Shown: piece after piece, positions 34,161-42,390 of the stretch | Numbering within the stretch: position 1 is the first letter of the stretch | How the letters are laid out: every line of letters starts with the position of its first letter | DNA from: an uncultured bacterium | GTDB lineage: Bacteria > Verrucomicrobiota > Lentisphaeria > Victivallales > UBA1829 | Assembly (NCBI GenBank): GCA_949297765.1 | Contig: CASFTV010000001.1 | Location: forward strand, 1-64,000 | Reading direction: 5' to 3' | Length of the DNA stretch: 64,000 bases | Program-made: the position numbers and the translations under genes | Notes under the pieces: model-generated | Told to the model about the DNA's origin: nothing | Seen by the model: only the letters and a program-made list of their open reading frames with translations | Database searches by the model: none

Positions 34161-34832
34161 ATGTCAAAAGTTTCTTTTGTTTCCGGCTCGCTTCACCGGA
34201 TCAGCGGACAGATTTCCGAAGCGGCCAGCCGGATGCACAATCCGCCGCAGGAGATGGAGACAGCATCGAATCCCGATCCCGGGGAGCAGCCTGCGCCGAA
34301 AGCGGAGATGGAATCCTCAACAGCCGCACCCGTCCGTCGCGATCCCCCCCGGAATTCCGCCGCGCCGCATGCCGCGTTCAAACCCCGCTACGAGGAACTG
34401 CTGAGAATGAGACGCGATCTGACCGGTCAGCTCCAGGAGGCGGAGGCGCGGCTTTCCGCTGAATACGCCGCTCTGGAGTCCCGGATTTCCGAGAAGAACC
34501 GGAAACTTGCCGAAATCCGGAGTCTTCTTTCGCGCCTGGAGTCCTGCCGGATCCCGGAGTGGAACGATCCCGATTTCCAGCCCGCGTTCCATGAGGCTCT
34601 CCGCACATTTGAACATGGACGGATTGAGCTGATCCGGGCAATGGTTTCCGTCGAGCAGCCGTCCGCCGATTCCGGAAGGAATCCGGCACCGGAGCTGAAT
34701 CTTTCGTCCCTGACCGCTGGATTCCTGTTCCGGAAAGGGTGTGCCTTTTTTCTGCCGCTGATTCTGGCCCTTCTGGGGGGAGCGCTCTTTCTTGCCGCAG
34801 CCTTTGTCCTGGCCTGGAAAGTGGCGCTCTGA
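34161..34832 (+). CDS. Unknown coiled-coil protein with C-terminal membrane helix
   Basis: 223 aa, no family recognised. Residues 1-80 are polar and Pro/Ala-rich (low complexity), residues about 85-145 form a likely coiled coil (YEELLRMRRDLTGQLQEAEA, then heptad-like ALESRISEKNRKLAEIRSLL), and the C-terminus has one long hydrophobic helix (FFLPLILALLGGALFLAAAF) near the end. ATG at 34161 follows GGGAG. Probably anchored in the inner membrane by its tail. Paired with the next small gene 3 bases on. Confidence 0.65.
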   Translation: MSKVSFVSGSLHRISGQISEAASRMHNPPQEMETASNPDPGEQPAPKAEMESSTAAPVRRDPPRNSAAPHAAFKPRYEELLRMRRDLTGQLQEAEARLSAEYAALESRISEKNRKLAEIRSLLSRLESCRIPEWNDPDFQPAFHEALRTFEHGRIELIRAMVSVEQPSADSGRNPAPELNLSSLTAGFLFRKGCAFFLPLILALLGGALFLAAAFVLAWKVAL

Positions 34833-34835
34833 TTC

Positions 34836-35045
34836 ATGAAGTCCAACGATCCGAACATCGAACGCATCGACTACTGGCGCAGGGCGGGAGACCGCCGTCA
34901 GCTGACGGAATTTCTGCGTGTCGGGCATATCCGGATGGTCGCCGGACACGGCCAGCCGGGGACCAGAATCAAGCGCCGCCGTCTCGCGGTTGTCCTGCTT
35001 GCGCTGATTCTGCTGGGAATCGGCTTTTTTTTCGTTCTCTTCTGA
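34836..35045 (+). CDS. Small membrane protein of unknown function
   Basis: 69 aa. The first 45 residues are basic and polar (IERIDYWRRAGDRRQLTEFL; GTRIKRRR), followed by one C-terminal membrane helix (LAVVLLALILLGIGFFFVLF). Same topology as the protein encoded just upstream: cytosolic part first, tail helix last. The 3-base gap suggests joint translation. No homologue recognised. Confidence 0.6.
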   Translation: MKSNDPNIERIDYWRRAGDRRQLTEFLRVGHIRMVAGHGQPGTRIKRRRLAVVLLALILLGIGFFFVLF

Positions 35046-35065
35046 ACCGCTCCGCAGACGCTGTC

Positions 35066-35093
35066 TTGATTTCCGGGACATCCGGATTATAGT
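35066..35093 (+). promoter_or_regulatory. Promoter of the SGNH hydrolase at 35134
   Basis: TTGATT (35066-35071), 16 bp, TATAGT (35088-35093), 40 bases before the ATG. Confidence 0.6.
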
Positions 35094-35133
35094 ATTCCTC
35101 TGCAAGCAAAACCTCAACGGGGAGATTTTTCGT

Positions 35134-36420
35134 ATGAAACCTTTTGAATCCGGCGACCGGATCGCTTTCTTCGGCGACAGTCTGACACATGCCGGCTCCT
35201 ATCACCGTTTTCTCCGCAATTTCTGGTTCACCCGCCGTCCCGGAATGGACCTGAAAACCTTCAACTGCGGCAACGGAGGAAATTCCGCTCAGAACGCTCT
35301 TTTCCGCATGGATTTCGATCTGTTCAATTTTCATCCGAACAAGGTGTTTGTGCTGTTCGGCATGAACGATGTGAACCGGTTCTGCTACGGCGTGGAACAG
35401 CCCGATGCACAGAATCTCGCCGACCGCGAGACCGCGCTGAAGGTGTACGCGGAAAGTATGGAGATCCTGATCCGCCGCCTCCGGGAGAAGAACATCGAAG
35501 AGATCATCCTGCTCTCTCCCACGCCCTACGAGGAAGAGGCGGATATGGAGGAATTCAATCTCAGAGGAACTTTCGATGCCCTCCGCCGCTGTCAGGAGAT
35601 CAATGAACAGCTGGCGGAGGTCTGGGGATGCGCCACGGTCGATCTGCTTCATCCGATGCTGGCGCTGAACCGGAAGATGCGGGAGACGGATCCCGCGGCG
35701 TCTCTGGCCGGTCCCGACCGGGTGCATCCGACCACTCTCGGTCATGCCGTGATGGCCTCTCTGATCCTGATGGCTCAGCAGGTGCCGGCCAATGTGTTTT
35801 CGCTTTCCCTCGGTCTTTCGACGTCGACGGAAAACTGTGCGGTCTCTGATGTTCAGGCGGACGGGGATGGACTCCGCTTCCGTCTGATCCCGTTTTCCAT
35901 GCCGTATCCGCCGTTTCCGGAAGAAGAGGCGCTCAACCGCCTTCTCCCGTTTCGACAGCGTCTGAACGCCATGCCGTTTTCCGTCCGCGGACTGGAGGAC
36001 GGGGTGTATGAACTGAGCGTGGACGGCGCATTCTGCCGGAAGGTCTCCGCCGGAGAGCTGGCCGCGGGAATTGATCTGGCGCTCACCTCGCCGAAATCGG
36101 AGAAGGTCGGCGATCTCAATTTGCGCTATCAGACGGAGGAGGAAAAACTGCGGGAGATCATGAAGGTCGAAGTCTCCCTGCGTGAAAACAGGATCGCTCT
36201 GGACGACCGGTCGGCGATTGAGGCATATATGGCCGCTTTCCTGGAGGAAGTGAAGGATAAACCCTGGCTGCCCTATTACCGGAAGCTCTTCGGAAGCTAC
36301 TTTGAACTGAAGGCGGCGGAAAAGGAGATCGCGACGGCCATGCGGATCATTTCGGAGGAGCTGGCGGCGGATGTTCAGCCGGTCAGCCGTTTTATTTCTC
36401 TGCGGCGTTCTCCGGTCTGA
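35134..36420 (+). CDS. SGNH/GDSL-family hydrolase
   Basis: 428 aa. SGNH blocks: block I IAFFGDSLTHAGSYHRFL with the Ser near residue 16, block II FNCGNGGNSAQNALFRM, block III VFVLFGMNDVNRFCYG, and block V GPDRVHPTTLGHAVMAS with the Asp-x-x-His pair. No signal peptide, so cytoplasmic. Probably removes acetyl or other ester groups from a sugar. About 190 extra residues follow the catalytic domain, ending in helical sequence without a recognised family. SD GGGGAG. Confidence 0.87.
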   Translation: MKPFESGDRIAFFGDSLTHAGSYHRFLRNFWFTRRPGMDLKTFNCGNGGNSAQNALFRMDFDLFNFHPNKVFVLFGMNDVNRFCYGVEQPDAQNLADRETALKVYAESMEILIRRLREKNIEEIILLSPTPYEEEADMEEFNLRGTFDALRRCQEINEQLAEVWGCATVDLLHPMLALNRKMRETDPAASLAGPDRVHPTTLGHAVMASLILMAQQVPANVFSLSLGLSTSTENCAVSDVQADGDGLRFRLIPFSMPYPPFPEEEALNRLLPFRQRLNAMPFSVRGLEDGVYELSVDGAFCRKVSAGELAAGIDLALTSPKSEKVGDLNLRYQTEEEKLREIMKVEVSLRENRIALDDRSAIEAYMAAFLEEVKDKPWLPYYRKLFGSYFELKAAEKEIATAMRIISEELAADVQPVSRFISLRRSPV

Positions 36421-36440
36421 GTCTCTGTTCCGGATGTTCT

Positions 36441-36478
36441 CTTCCGCGCCGGAAGCCCCTGACGCGGAAGATTTTTTT
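36441..36478 (+). terminator. Terminator of the SGNH hydrolase gene
   Basis: Stem CTTCCGCG (36441-36448) with CGCGGAAG (36463-36470), 14-base loop, followed by A and eight T. Confidence 0.75.
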
Positions 36479-36501
36479 TCTTATTTTCCTGTTTTTCTCT
36501 C

Positions 36502-36530
36502 TTGAAAAAAAGAGGAAGGAAGAGTAGAGT
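36502..36530 (+). promoter_or_regulatory. Promoter of the secretin-MacAB operon
   Basis: TTGAAA (36502-36507), 17 bp, TAGAGT (36525-36530), directly after the upstream terminator and 44 bases before the ATG at 36575. Confidence 0.55.
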
Positions 36531-36574
36531 TTACTGCCCGAATAAAATCATGGAAATTGGAAAGGTTTCAACGT

Positions 36575-38086
36575 ATGGTATCCGCATGCTATGCCGGAAG
36601 GTGGGTGTCTGTTTTCGCGTTCGCTGCTCTGGCAGGGTTGTCTGTACTCTGCGCACAGGAGGCGAAGAAGGCGTCCCCCGCGCAGGTTTCTGATCGTAAA
36701 ATAGAGGAAAAACGGATCGCCGCAGGATTCACCGGCCGGGGAAAGGAGGCGGTGATCCAGCGTCTGGAGGCGCTGTTCACCAACAACTCCAGACCGGTGG
36801 TGACGCCGAAACGGTATATTCCTGACAAACCGTATCTGGTGGTGACGGATGTGGAGAACGAAAACCCGGAGGCGCCGAAACGGTCGGTGATTGTTTACCG
36901 CTTCCGGTTTGTCGATGCGGATTCCGCCAAGGATGCGGTCGAAGCGGCGCTCGCGGAGAGCGGAAGCTGTGAAACTTCTCCGAATCAGAACACCATCGTG
37001 ATCAATGTGCTCCGCGACAAGGTGCCGACCATCAAGGCCACTCTGATTGCGCTGGATGTGCCTCTGCCGCAGGTCCTTGTGGAAACGCAGATCATCGAGG
37101 TCTCCAACCAGCAGGGGGAACAGCGCGACGTGAAACTGCAGTTCTCGCATTACGACGCGCACACCAATACCAACAACGTGTTCGGCTATTCGCTGGACAG
37201 TCCGACGCAGAATTCCGTAGCCGGGGAAACATCCGGTTTTGATTTCTTTCCTGTTGCACTCGGCCGTCCGGGCGGGGATACCTCCACGCTTCAGGCGGCG
37301 CTCCGCTGGCTCACGACCAGTTCCGATGCCAGAATCCTCGCCGCGCCGAACGTGATCGCCGATCTGGGAATGAAGGCCAGCATGAGTACCGGAGAGGATC
37401 TCCCGTATCAGGAGAACACCGTGACCAACAGCGCCGTTTCCCAGAGCGCAAAGTTCAAGCGGACCGGAATCAAGCTCAACATCACGCCGACTTTGATTAA
37501 CAACGATACCGTGCAGCTGGAGATCAATCCGGAAATCACCATTGCGGTGCGGTATGAGAAATTCACGATTTCCGGTTCGTCGGACGATGCGCCGGTCTAC
37601 AACAACGTTCCGGTGGTTTCCGTCCGGAACATCAAGACCCGTCTGACCGCCGCCGACGGCGAAATCATCATGCTCGGCGGACTTTATTCGAGCGAAGTTT
37701 CCGAATCCCTGCGCAAGACCCCGTTCCTCAGCGATCTTCCGCTGATCGGGGAGCTGTTTACCGCAAAGGATGCCACAACCTATGACAAGCAGCTTGTCTT
37801 TTTCATGAAGGTGCATATTCTCCGCAATCCGTATTCGGTCACGGTCGATCCGGAAGCCACGGTCAAGGAGATCAAGGAGATCGGCGACGCATATCAGAAT
37901 TCCACGGTCATTTTCGACTCCAAAGATTATCCGCGCCGCTCCTCCTCCGCGGATAAAAAAGGCTTCTGGGCGCAGTTCTTTGATTTCGAATCGGAGGAAC
38001 CCGAAGTTCCGAAGGCGAAACAGGAGGCATCGGAACCTCCGCTCTACGGTCCTCTGGCGGCTCCCGCGGAAAGAGGACGGAAATGA
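36575..38086 (+). CDS. Secretin-family outer-membrane channel protein (GspD-like)
   Basis: 503 aa. Residues 1-28 are a signal peptide (VSVFAFAALAGLSVLCAQ). A short N1-like periplasmic domain (YRFRFVDADSAKDAVEAAL, NTIVINVLRDKVPTIKATL) leads to PLPQVLVETQIIEVSNQQGE and the secretin beta domain: SDARILAAPNVIADLGMKAS, GIKLNITPTLINNDTVQLEI, EIIMLGGLYSSEVSESLRKT, PFLSDLPLIGELF. Residues after about 450 are charged and may bind a partner. ATG at 36575 has an AAAGG SD; a TTG at 36557 is less likely. No other type II secretion or type IV pilus genes are adjacent; instead it heads an ABC exporter operon. Confidence 0.88.
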   Translation: MVSACYAGRWVSVFAFAALAGLSVLCAQEAKKASPAQVSDRKIEEKRIAAGFTGRGKEAVIQRLEALFTNNSRPVVTPKRYIPDKPYLVVTDVENENPEAPKRSVIVYRFRFVDADSAKDAVEAALAESGSCETSPNQNTIVINVLRDKVPTIKATLIALDVPLPQVLVETQIIEVSNQQGEQRDVKLQFSHYDAHTNTNNVFGYSLDSPTQNSVAGETSGFDFFPVALGRPGGDTSTLQAALRWLTTSSDARILAAPNVIADLGMKASMSTGEDLPYQENTVTNSAVSQSAKFKRTGIKLNITPTLINNDTVQLEINPEITIAVRYEKFTISGSSDDAPVYNNVPVVSVRNIKTRLTAADGEIIMLGGLYSSEVSESLRKTPFLSDLPLIGELFTAKDATTYDKQLVFFMKVHILRNPYSVTVDPEATVKEIKEIGDAYQNSTVIFDSKDYPRRSSSADKKGFWAQFFDFESEEPEVPKAKQEASEPPLYGPLAAPAERGRK

Positions 38087-39597
38087 AGTTCGGATTTTCT
38101 CGGAAAAAATGGATTCTTCCGGCGGTTCTTGTGGTTGCGCTGCTTGCCGGAGCGGTCCTTGTGTTCTATCCCCGCTACGCCGCAAAGCGCAAGGCGAAAA
38201 CGGGGACGGAAACCAAGGCTCCGGACCGGATCTTCACCGCGAAAAAAGGAGATCTGATCCTGGGCGTGATGCTGACCGGAAGCGTGAATGCAAAGAAAAA
38301 GCATAAACTCGCAATGGAGGCCCCGTGGGGAACCAAACTCATCAAGGTCGTGGATGAGAACAAGGAGGTCAAGGCGGGCGAGATCGTCGCGGAGTATGAA
38401 ACCTACGATCTGCTGCTGAAGATCGACGACCTGAAAGTGAATCTGGACAACCGGAGGAAGGATCTGGAAATCGCTCTGGACGAGCTGGCGATTCTGGTCA
38501 GCTCCAACGAGGCCGACATCCGGACCGCGCGCGACAGCGTCACCGACGCCGAAGACGCATACAGCAAATACTGGCGTCTGGAAGGCCCCAGAGACCGCGA
38601 TGAACAGAAACTCAAGGTCGATGAGGCGAAAAAAGCGCTCGACGACGCCGAGGATGAACTTTCCGCCCTGGAAAGCGAGGTCTCCACGACCGTCTATTCC
38701 GACGCCGCGGAAGAGGAAAAGGCGCAGCAGAGCATCGAAACCGCCGAACAGAAACGCGATACCGCAAAGACCAAGTACAACAGCGCCATTCTGGAACGCA
38801 AGATCTTCAAACGCTACACCCAGCCGAACAAGCTCAAGGAACTGCGCAACAAACTTGCCCAGGCAAAACTCAATTTGAAAAAGACGAAGGTCCGCACGGA
38901 AGCATCGCTTGCGCAGAAGAAAAAGCAGATTTTCCAGCATGAAACGCAGATTCGCAAACTGGAGCGGGATCTGAAGAAGCATCAGTCCTATCTGCCGATG
39001 ATGACGCTGCGCGCGCCGGTTTCAGGAATTGTCATGTACGGCGATCCCGACCGCCGCTGGGGAAATCCCGAGGTCAAGGTCGGAATGGACGCCCGCCGCA
39101 AACAGGTCATCATCACCATTCCGGATATGAGCAAGATGATTGTCGATGTGAATCTTCCGGAGCAGTACCGGTCCAAGGTTTCGGTCGGTGATCCGGTCAT
39201 CATCACGCCGGACTCCATTCAGACCATCAAGATCAAGGGGAAGATCGACCGTATCGCCCAGCTGCCGGTGAATCTGATTCCCTGGGATCAGAACAGTCCG
39301 AAAATTTACCGGACGATCGTGGATTTTTCCGGGAGGGATTCCCGGATCGTCAGCGGAATGAGCGTGCAGGTGGAGGTCGTCTCGCGGATTCTGCACGATG
39401 TCCTCTTCATTCCGATCGAGGCGGTGTTCGAGGAAAACGGAAAACTGCTGGTCTACCGGAAAGCGCTTTCCGGACCGGAGAAGGTCTTCATCAGGATCGG
39501 GCAGGCCAACAACAACTATGTCGAGATCGTCGAAGGGCTTTCCGAAGGCGACGACGTGTATCTTTACCGTCCTTTCCAGGGCGGCAGCAAGATCTGA
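38083..39597 (+). CDS. HlyD/MacA-family periplasmic adaptor
   Basis: 504 aa. One N-terminal membrane anchor (WILPAVLVVALLAGAVLVFY). Then a lipoyl-like half (LILGVMLTGSVNAKKKH; EVKAGEIVAEYETYDLLLKI), a very long coiled coil of about 200 residues (roughly 115-315; rich in E/K/A heptads), the second lipoyl half (LRAPVSGIVMYGDPDRRWGN) and a beta-barrel (MIVDVNLPEQYRSKVSVGDP). The coiled coil is longer than in E. coli MacA. ATGA overlap with the secretin gene means coupled translation. Its job is presumably to link the MacB-like pump to an outer-membrane channel. Confidence 0.88.
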   Translation: MKFGFSRKKWILPAVLVVALLAGAVLVFYPRYAAKRKAKTGTETKAPDRIFTAKKGDLILGVMLTGSVNAKKKHKLAMEAPWGTKLIKVVDENKEVKAGEIVAEYETYDLLLKIDDLKVNLDNRRKDLEIALDELAILVSSNEADIRTARDSVTDAEDAYSKYWRLEGPRDRDEQKLKVDEAKKALDDAEDELSALESEVSTTVYSDAAEEEKAQQSIETAEQKRDTAKTKYNSAILERKIFKRYTQPNKLKELRNKLAQAKLNLKKTKVRTEASLAQKKKQIFQHETQIRKLERDLKKHQSYLPMMTLRAPVSGIVMYGDPDRRWGNPEVKVGMDARRKQVIITIPDMSKMIVDVNLPEQYRSKVSVGDPVIITPDSIQTIKIKGKIDRIAQLPVNLIPWDQNSPKIYRTIVDFSGRDSRIVSGMSVQVEVVSRILHDVLFIPIEAVFEENGKLLVYRKALSGPEKVFIRIGQANNNYVEIVEGLSEGDDVYLYRPFQGGSKI

Positions 39598-39613
39598 CGG
39601 AGCGGAAGTAATC

Positions 39614-40345
39614 ATGGCCGGCGCCCGGGAACGAAAAGAGGCTCTTCATCTTGCCGATATCCGCAAAACCTACTATACGGAGACGGTCGAGGTCCCTGTG
39701 CTCAAAGGGGTCAACTACGACGTCTGGCGGGGGGAGTTCATCGGCATCATGGGATCGTCCGGATCGGGAAAATCGACGATGCTGAACATCCTCGGCCTGC
39801 TGGACAAGCCCACGGGCGGGGAGTACCGTCTTGACGGTCTCAATGTCGCGGAAATGAGCGACTTTGAACTTACGCGTGTCCGCAATGTCAAGATCGGTTT
39901 TGTGTTTCAGGCGTTCAATCTGTTTCCGCATCTCACGGTGCAGGAGAATATCGAGGTGCCGATGCTCTATGCGGAGGTCCCGGCGAAGAAGCGGCACGAG
40001 GTCTCCGCCTACATGGCGGAACGGGTGAAGCTCGCGCATCGACTGAACCACAGACCGACGCAGCTTTCGGGCGGAGAGTGTCAGAGAGTCGCTGTGGCGC
40101 GTTCGCTCGTGAACAATCCGACCTTCATTCTCGCCGATGAACCGACCGGAAATCTGGATGAGAAAACCGGCGCTGAAATCATGAATCTGTTTCATGAACT
40201 TCATGATGCCGGTACCACGATTGTCATGGTGACGCACAATCCCTATTATGAATCGCATTATGACCGCGTGATCTATCTGCGCAACGGAATGGTCTGGAAG
40301 ATCATCGACAATATTGCCGGATCCACACAGGAGTTCCCGACATGA
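39614..40345 (+). CDS. ABC transporter ATP-binding protein (MacB/LolD type)
   Basis: 243 aa. Walker A GIMGSSGSGKSTMLNILGLL, Q loop VFQAFNLFPHLTVQENIEVP, signature PTQLSGGECQRVAVARSLV, Walker B PTFILADEPTGNLDEKTG, and H loop VMVTHNP. Unlike MacB of E. coli, the ATPase and permease are separate polypeptides. ATG at 39614 begins the ATPase; 16 bases after the adaptor stop. It overlaps the permease by ATGA. Confidence 0.93.
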   Translation: MAGARERKEALHLADIRKTYYTETVEVPVLKGVNYDVWRGEFIGIMGSSGSGKSTMLNILGLLDKPTGGEYRLDGLNVAEMSDFELTRVRNVKIGFVFQAFNLFPHLTVQENIEVPMLYAEVPAKKRHEVSAYMAERVKLAHRLNHRPTQLSGGECQRVAVARSLVNNPTFILADEPTGNLDEKTGAEIMNLFHELHDAGTTIVMVTHNPYYESHYDRVIYLRNGMVWKIIDNIAGSTQEFPT

Positions 40346-41607
40346 AACTCCACGATCAGCTCTGGCTCTCCTTTCACAATCTGATGCTGCACAAAGTGCG
40401 TTCGATTCTGACCTCGCTGGGCATCATTTTCGGTGTCGGAAGCGTGATCGCGATGCTGGCGATTTCCGAGGGCGCAAAGATTCAGGCGCTCGCGCAGATC
40501 GAAGCGATGGGAACCGACAAGATCATCGTTTCGACCCGCAAGCCGCCCACTTCCGGCAAGGATGTCTCCGATTCCTCCGGAAACAGCATGATGGAGCGCT
40601 ACGGGATCACCATCGCCGATCTCGACCACATCCGGAAAATGGACAATGTGGAGGAGGTCGCCGTGGCGAGAAACTCCCGGAAGAAGATCCTCAGCGGAAT
40701 GAAGCGCCTTGATCTTTCCCTGGTCGGCGTTTCCATCGACTTCATGGAATTCAGCCGTTCCCAGCTCGTGCAGGGGCGATGGCTTTCCTCCATCGACGGA
40801 ATCACGAACAATTGCGTGATCGGGTCCAACGTCAAGCGGCAGCTCTTTTCGCTCGGCGAGCAGAATGTGATCGGAAGCACGATCATGGTGGAGCGCGATA
40901 TTTTCCGCGTGGTCGGTATCGTTGAAAATCTCCATGGAACTCATATTCCCGGTATCGGAAGTCCCAACGACTGTATTTTTATTACGATCATGGCTTCGGA
41001 TTCCATCTACGGGAAAAAATCCTATGAGACCAGCAACCGGAATCCCAGTGTGGAAGATGTCGATTTTGATACCTTCATCATCCGTGTCCGGGATGTCAGC
41101 TATATCGACTTCACCTCAAAACGAATCTCCTCCTACATGGCAAAACGGCATGCCGATACCAAGGACTGGACCATCCTCGTCCCGCTCGATCTCCTCAAGC
41201 AGCAGGAGCAGACTCAGAATATTTTTACCATCGTCATGAGTTCGATTGCGGGAATCTCCCTCCTTGTCGGCGGAATCGGGATTATGAATATTATGCTGGC
41301 GAATGTGTATGAACGCCGCAAGGAGATCGGTACCCGCCGCGCTCTCGGCGCTCAAAAGTCGGATATTATCAAGCAGTTCCTGTTTGAAACGATTTTTCTG
41401 ACCTCCATCGGCGGAAGCACCGGTGTCGCCCTCGGCGTTGTCATCGCGCTCTGCGTGACCCACTATGCCGGGATGCCGACCGCTTTTTCGCTCTGGTTTA
41501 TTCTGCTCGCTCTCCTCATCAGCGCCGTGATTGGCGTGCTTTTCGGAACTTATCCCGCATGGAAGGCCGCTCAGCAGAATCCAATTGAAGTTCTCCGCTC
41601 AGAGTAA
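40342..41607 (+). CDS. ABC transporter permease (MacB/FtsX type)
   Basis: 421 aa. MacB topology: N-terminal helix (SILTSLGIIFGVGSVIAMLA, residues about 16-40), a long periplasmic domain, then three C-terminal helices starting at SSIAGISLLVGGIGIMNIML. The cytoplasmic loop ERRKEIGTRRALGAQKSDII is the FtsX-family coupling motif. Last gene of the operon. Such mechanotransmission pumps act on substrates in the periplasm (family knowledge), which fits coupling to a secretin channel. Confidence 0.92.
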   Translation: MKLHDQLWLSFHNLMLHKVRSILTSLGIIFGVGSVIAMLAISEGAKIQALAQIEAMGTDKIIVSTRKPPTSGKDVSDSSGNSMMERYGITIADLDHIRKMDNVEEVAVARNSRKKILSGMKRLDLSLVGVSIDFMEFSRSQLVQGRWLSSIDGITNNCVIGSNVKRQLFSLGEQNVIGSTIMVERDIFRVVGIVENLHGTHIPGIGSPNDCIFITIMASDSIYGKKSYETSNRNPSVEDVDFDTFIIRVRDVSYIDFTSKRISSYMAKRHADTKDWTILVPLDLLKQQEQTQNIFTIVMSSIAGISLLVGGIGIMNIMLANVYERRKEIGTRRALGAQKSDIIKQFLFETIFLTSIGGSTGVALGVVIALCVTHYAGMPTAFSLWFILLALLISAVIGVLFGTYPAWKAAQQNPIEVLRSE

Positions 41608-41628
41608 GTGAAGCGCTCGGGAAGATCA

Positions 41629-41676
41629 GGGATGGAATGGGTGGGCGTGGAGATGGGATGGTATGGGTGGTATGGG
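41629..41676 (+). other. G-rich run downstream of the permease gene
   Basis: Six GGG runs in 48 bases, interrupted by short ATGG/TGG units. It could form a four-strand G structure in DNA or in the operon mRNA 3' end, though one loop is 9 bases. No open reading frame of note. Confidence 0.4.
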
Positions 41677-41679
41677 TTT

Positions 41680-41766
41680 CGTGCTCCGCACGACCAGCGT
41701 TTCGCCGCTGGACCGCGACAAGGACAGAGTCCTTGACCCGGGAAAAATACTTCTGTATTTTCCCCG
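41680..41766. repeat. Four consecutive hairpins before the terminator
   Basis: CGTGC/GCACG (41680-41692), CCAGCG/CGCTGG (41694-41711), CAAGGAC/GTCCTTG (41719-41735), and GGAAAAATAC paired with GTATTTTCC with one bulge (41741-41763). Each arm pair is unrelated to the next. The series resembles that at 5325-5383; both lie between convergent genes. Confidence 0.55.
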
Positions 41767-41770
41767 TAAA

Positions 41771-41806
41771 AAAACGGAGCGGAATTTTTGAATTCCGCTC
41801 CGTTTT
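41771..41806. terminator. Two-way terminator between convergent genes
   Basis: Perfect 16-bp stem AAAACGGAGCGGAATT (41771-41786) with AATTCCGCTCCGTTTT (41791-41806), 4-base loop, T-rich on plus and, by the A-run, T-rich on minus. Ends both the transporter operon and the thioredoxin-like gene. Confidence 0.9.
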
Positions 41807-41819
41807 TTGTTGAGGGGAG

Positions 41820-42269
41820 TTATTTCTGGATTTTTTTCAGGATGCCTTCGTAGTGGCGGGTGTATTCCTTGACGCCGCTGTTCTGGAGGTAGCCGGTCTG
41901 TGCGAGGACCTTTCCGTCGGAAGAGACGATCAGAACGGTCGGATAGCCTTCAATTCCGTATTTTCTGGCAAGGGCTTTGTTCTGCTGGACGATCCCGGGC
42001 TGGAGGGCTTTCTTTCTCGGGAAGTCCGCTTTGAAGAGAATGAAGTTTTTCGCAAGGAACTGTTCAAATTCCGGTTTGGAGAACGCGTTTTTTTCCATCC
42101 GGATGCAGTATCCGCACCAGTCGGAGCCGGTAAACAGCATCAGAATGGGTTTTTTCTGCTGTTTGGAGTCGGCGATTGCCTGCTGGAAGTTTTCGGTCCA
42201 GCTGGCGGTGGCTGCAAACGCGGCAATCGCGCTGCAAAACAGAAGAGCGGCAAGCATTGCTTTTTTCAT
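41820..42269 (-). CDS. Exported thioredoxin-like protein
   Basis: 149 aa. Signal peptide of about 20 residues (MKKAMLAALLFCSAIAAFA). The thioredoxin fold has the redox motif in MLFTGSDWCGYCIRMEKNAF (CGYC) and the cis-Pro region GIEGYPTVLIVSSDGK. Of the DsbD-gamma/thioredoxin_7 kind, so likely a periplasmic disulfide reductase. ATG at 42269 has the SD AGGAAAGG; the longer frame upstream has no support. Confidence 0.88.
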   Translation of the reverse strand: MKKAMLAALLFCSAIAAFAATASWTENFQQAIADSKQQKKPILMLFTGSDWCGYCIRMEKNAFSKPEFEQFLAKNFILFKADFPRKKALQPGIVQQNKALARKYGIEGYPTVLIVSSDGKVLAQTGYLQNSGVKEYTRHYEGILKKIQK

Positions 42270-42390
42270 TGAGTGAATCCTTTCCTGAGGGTTCATGGGT
42301 TTTTCTCCGTTTCGGAGAACTGGTGTATTCGACAATGAAAATGCGGCGCGGGTTCCGCCACAAAAACGGAATCCGCGCAATTCTTCCGGA

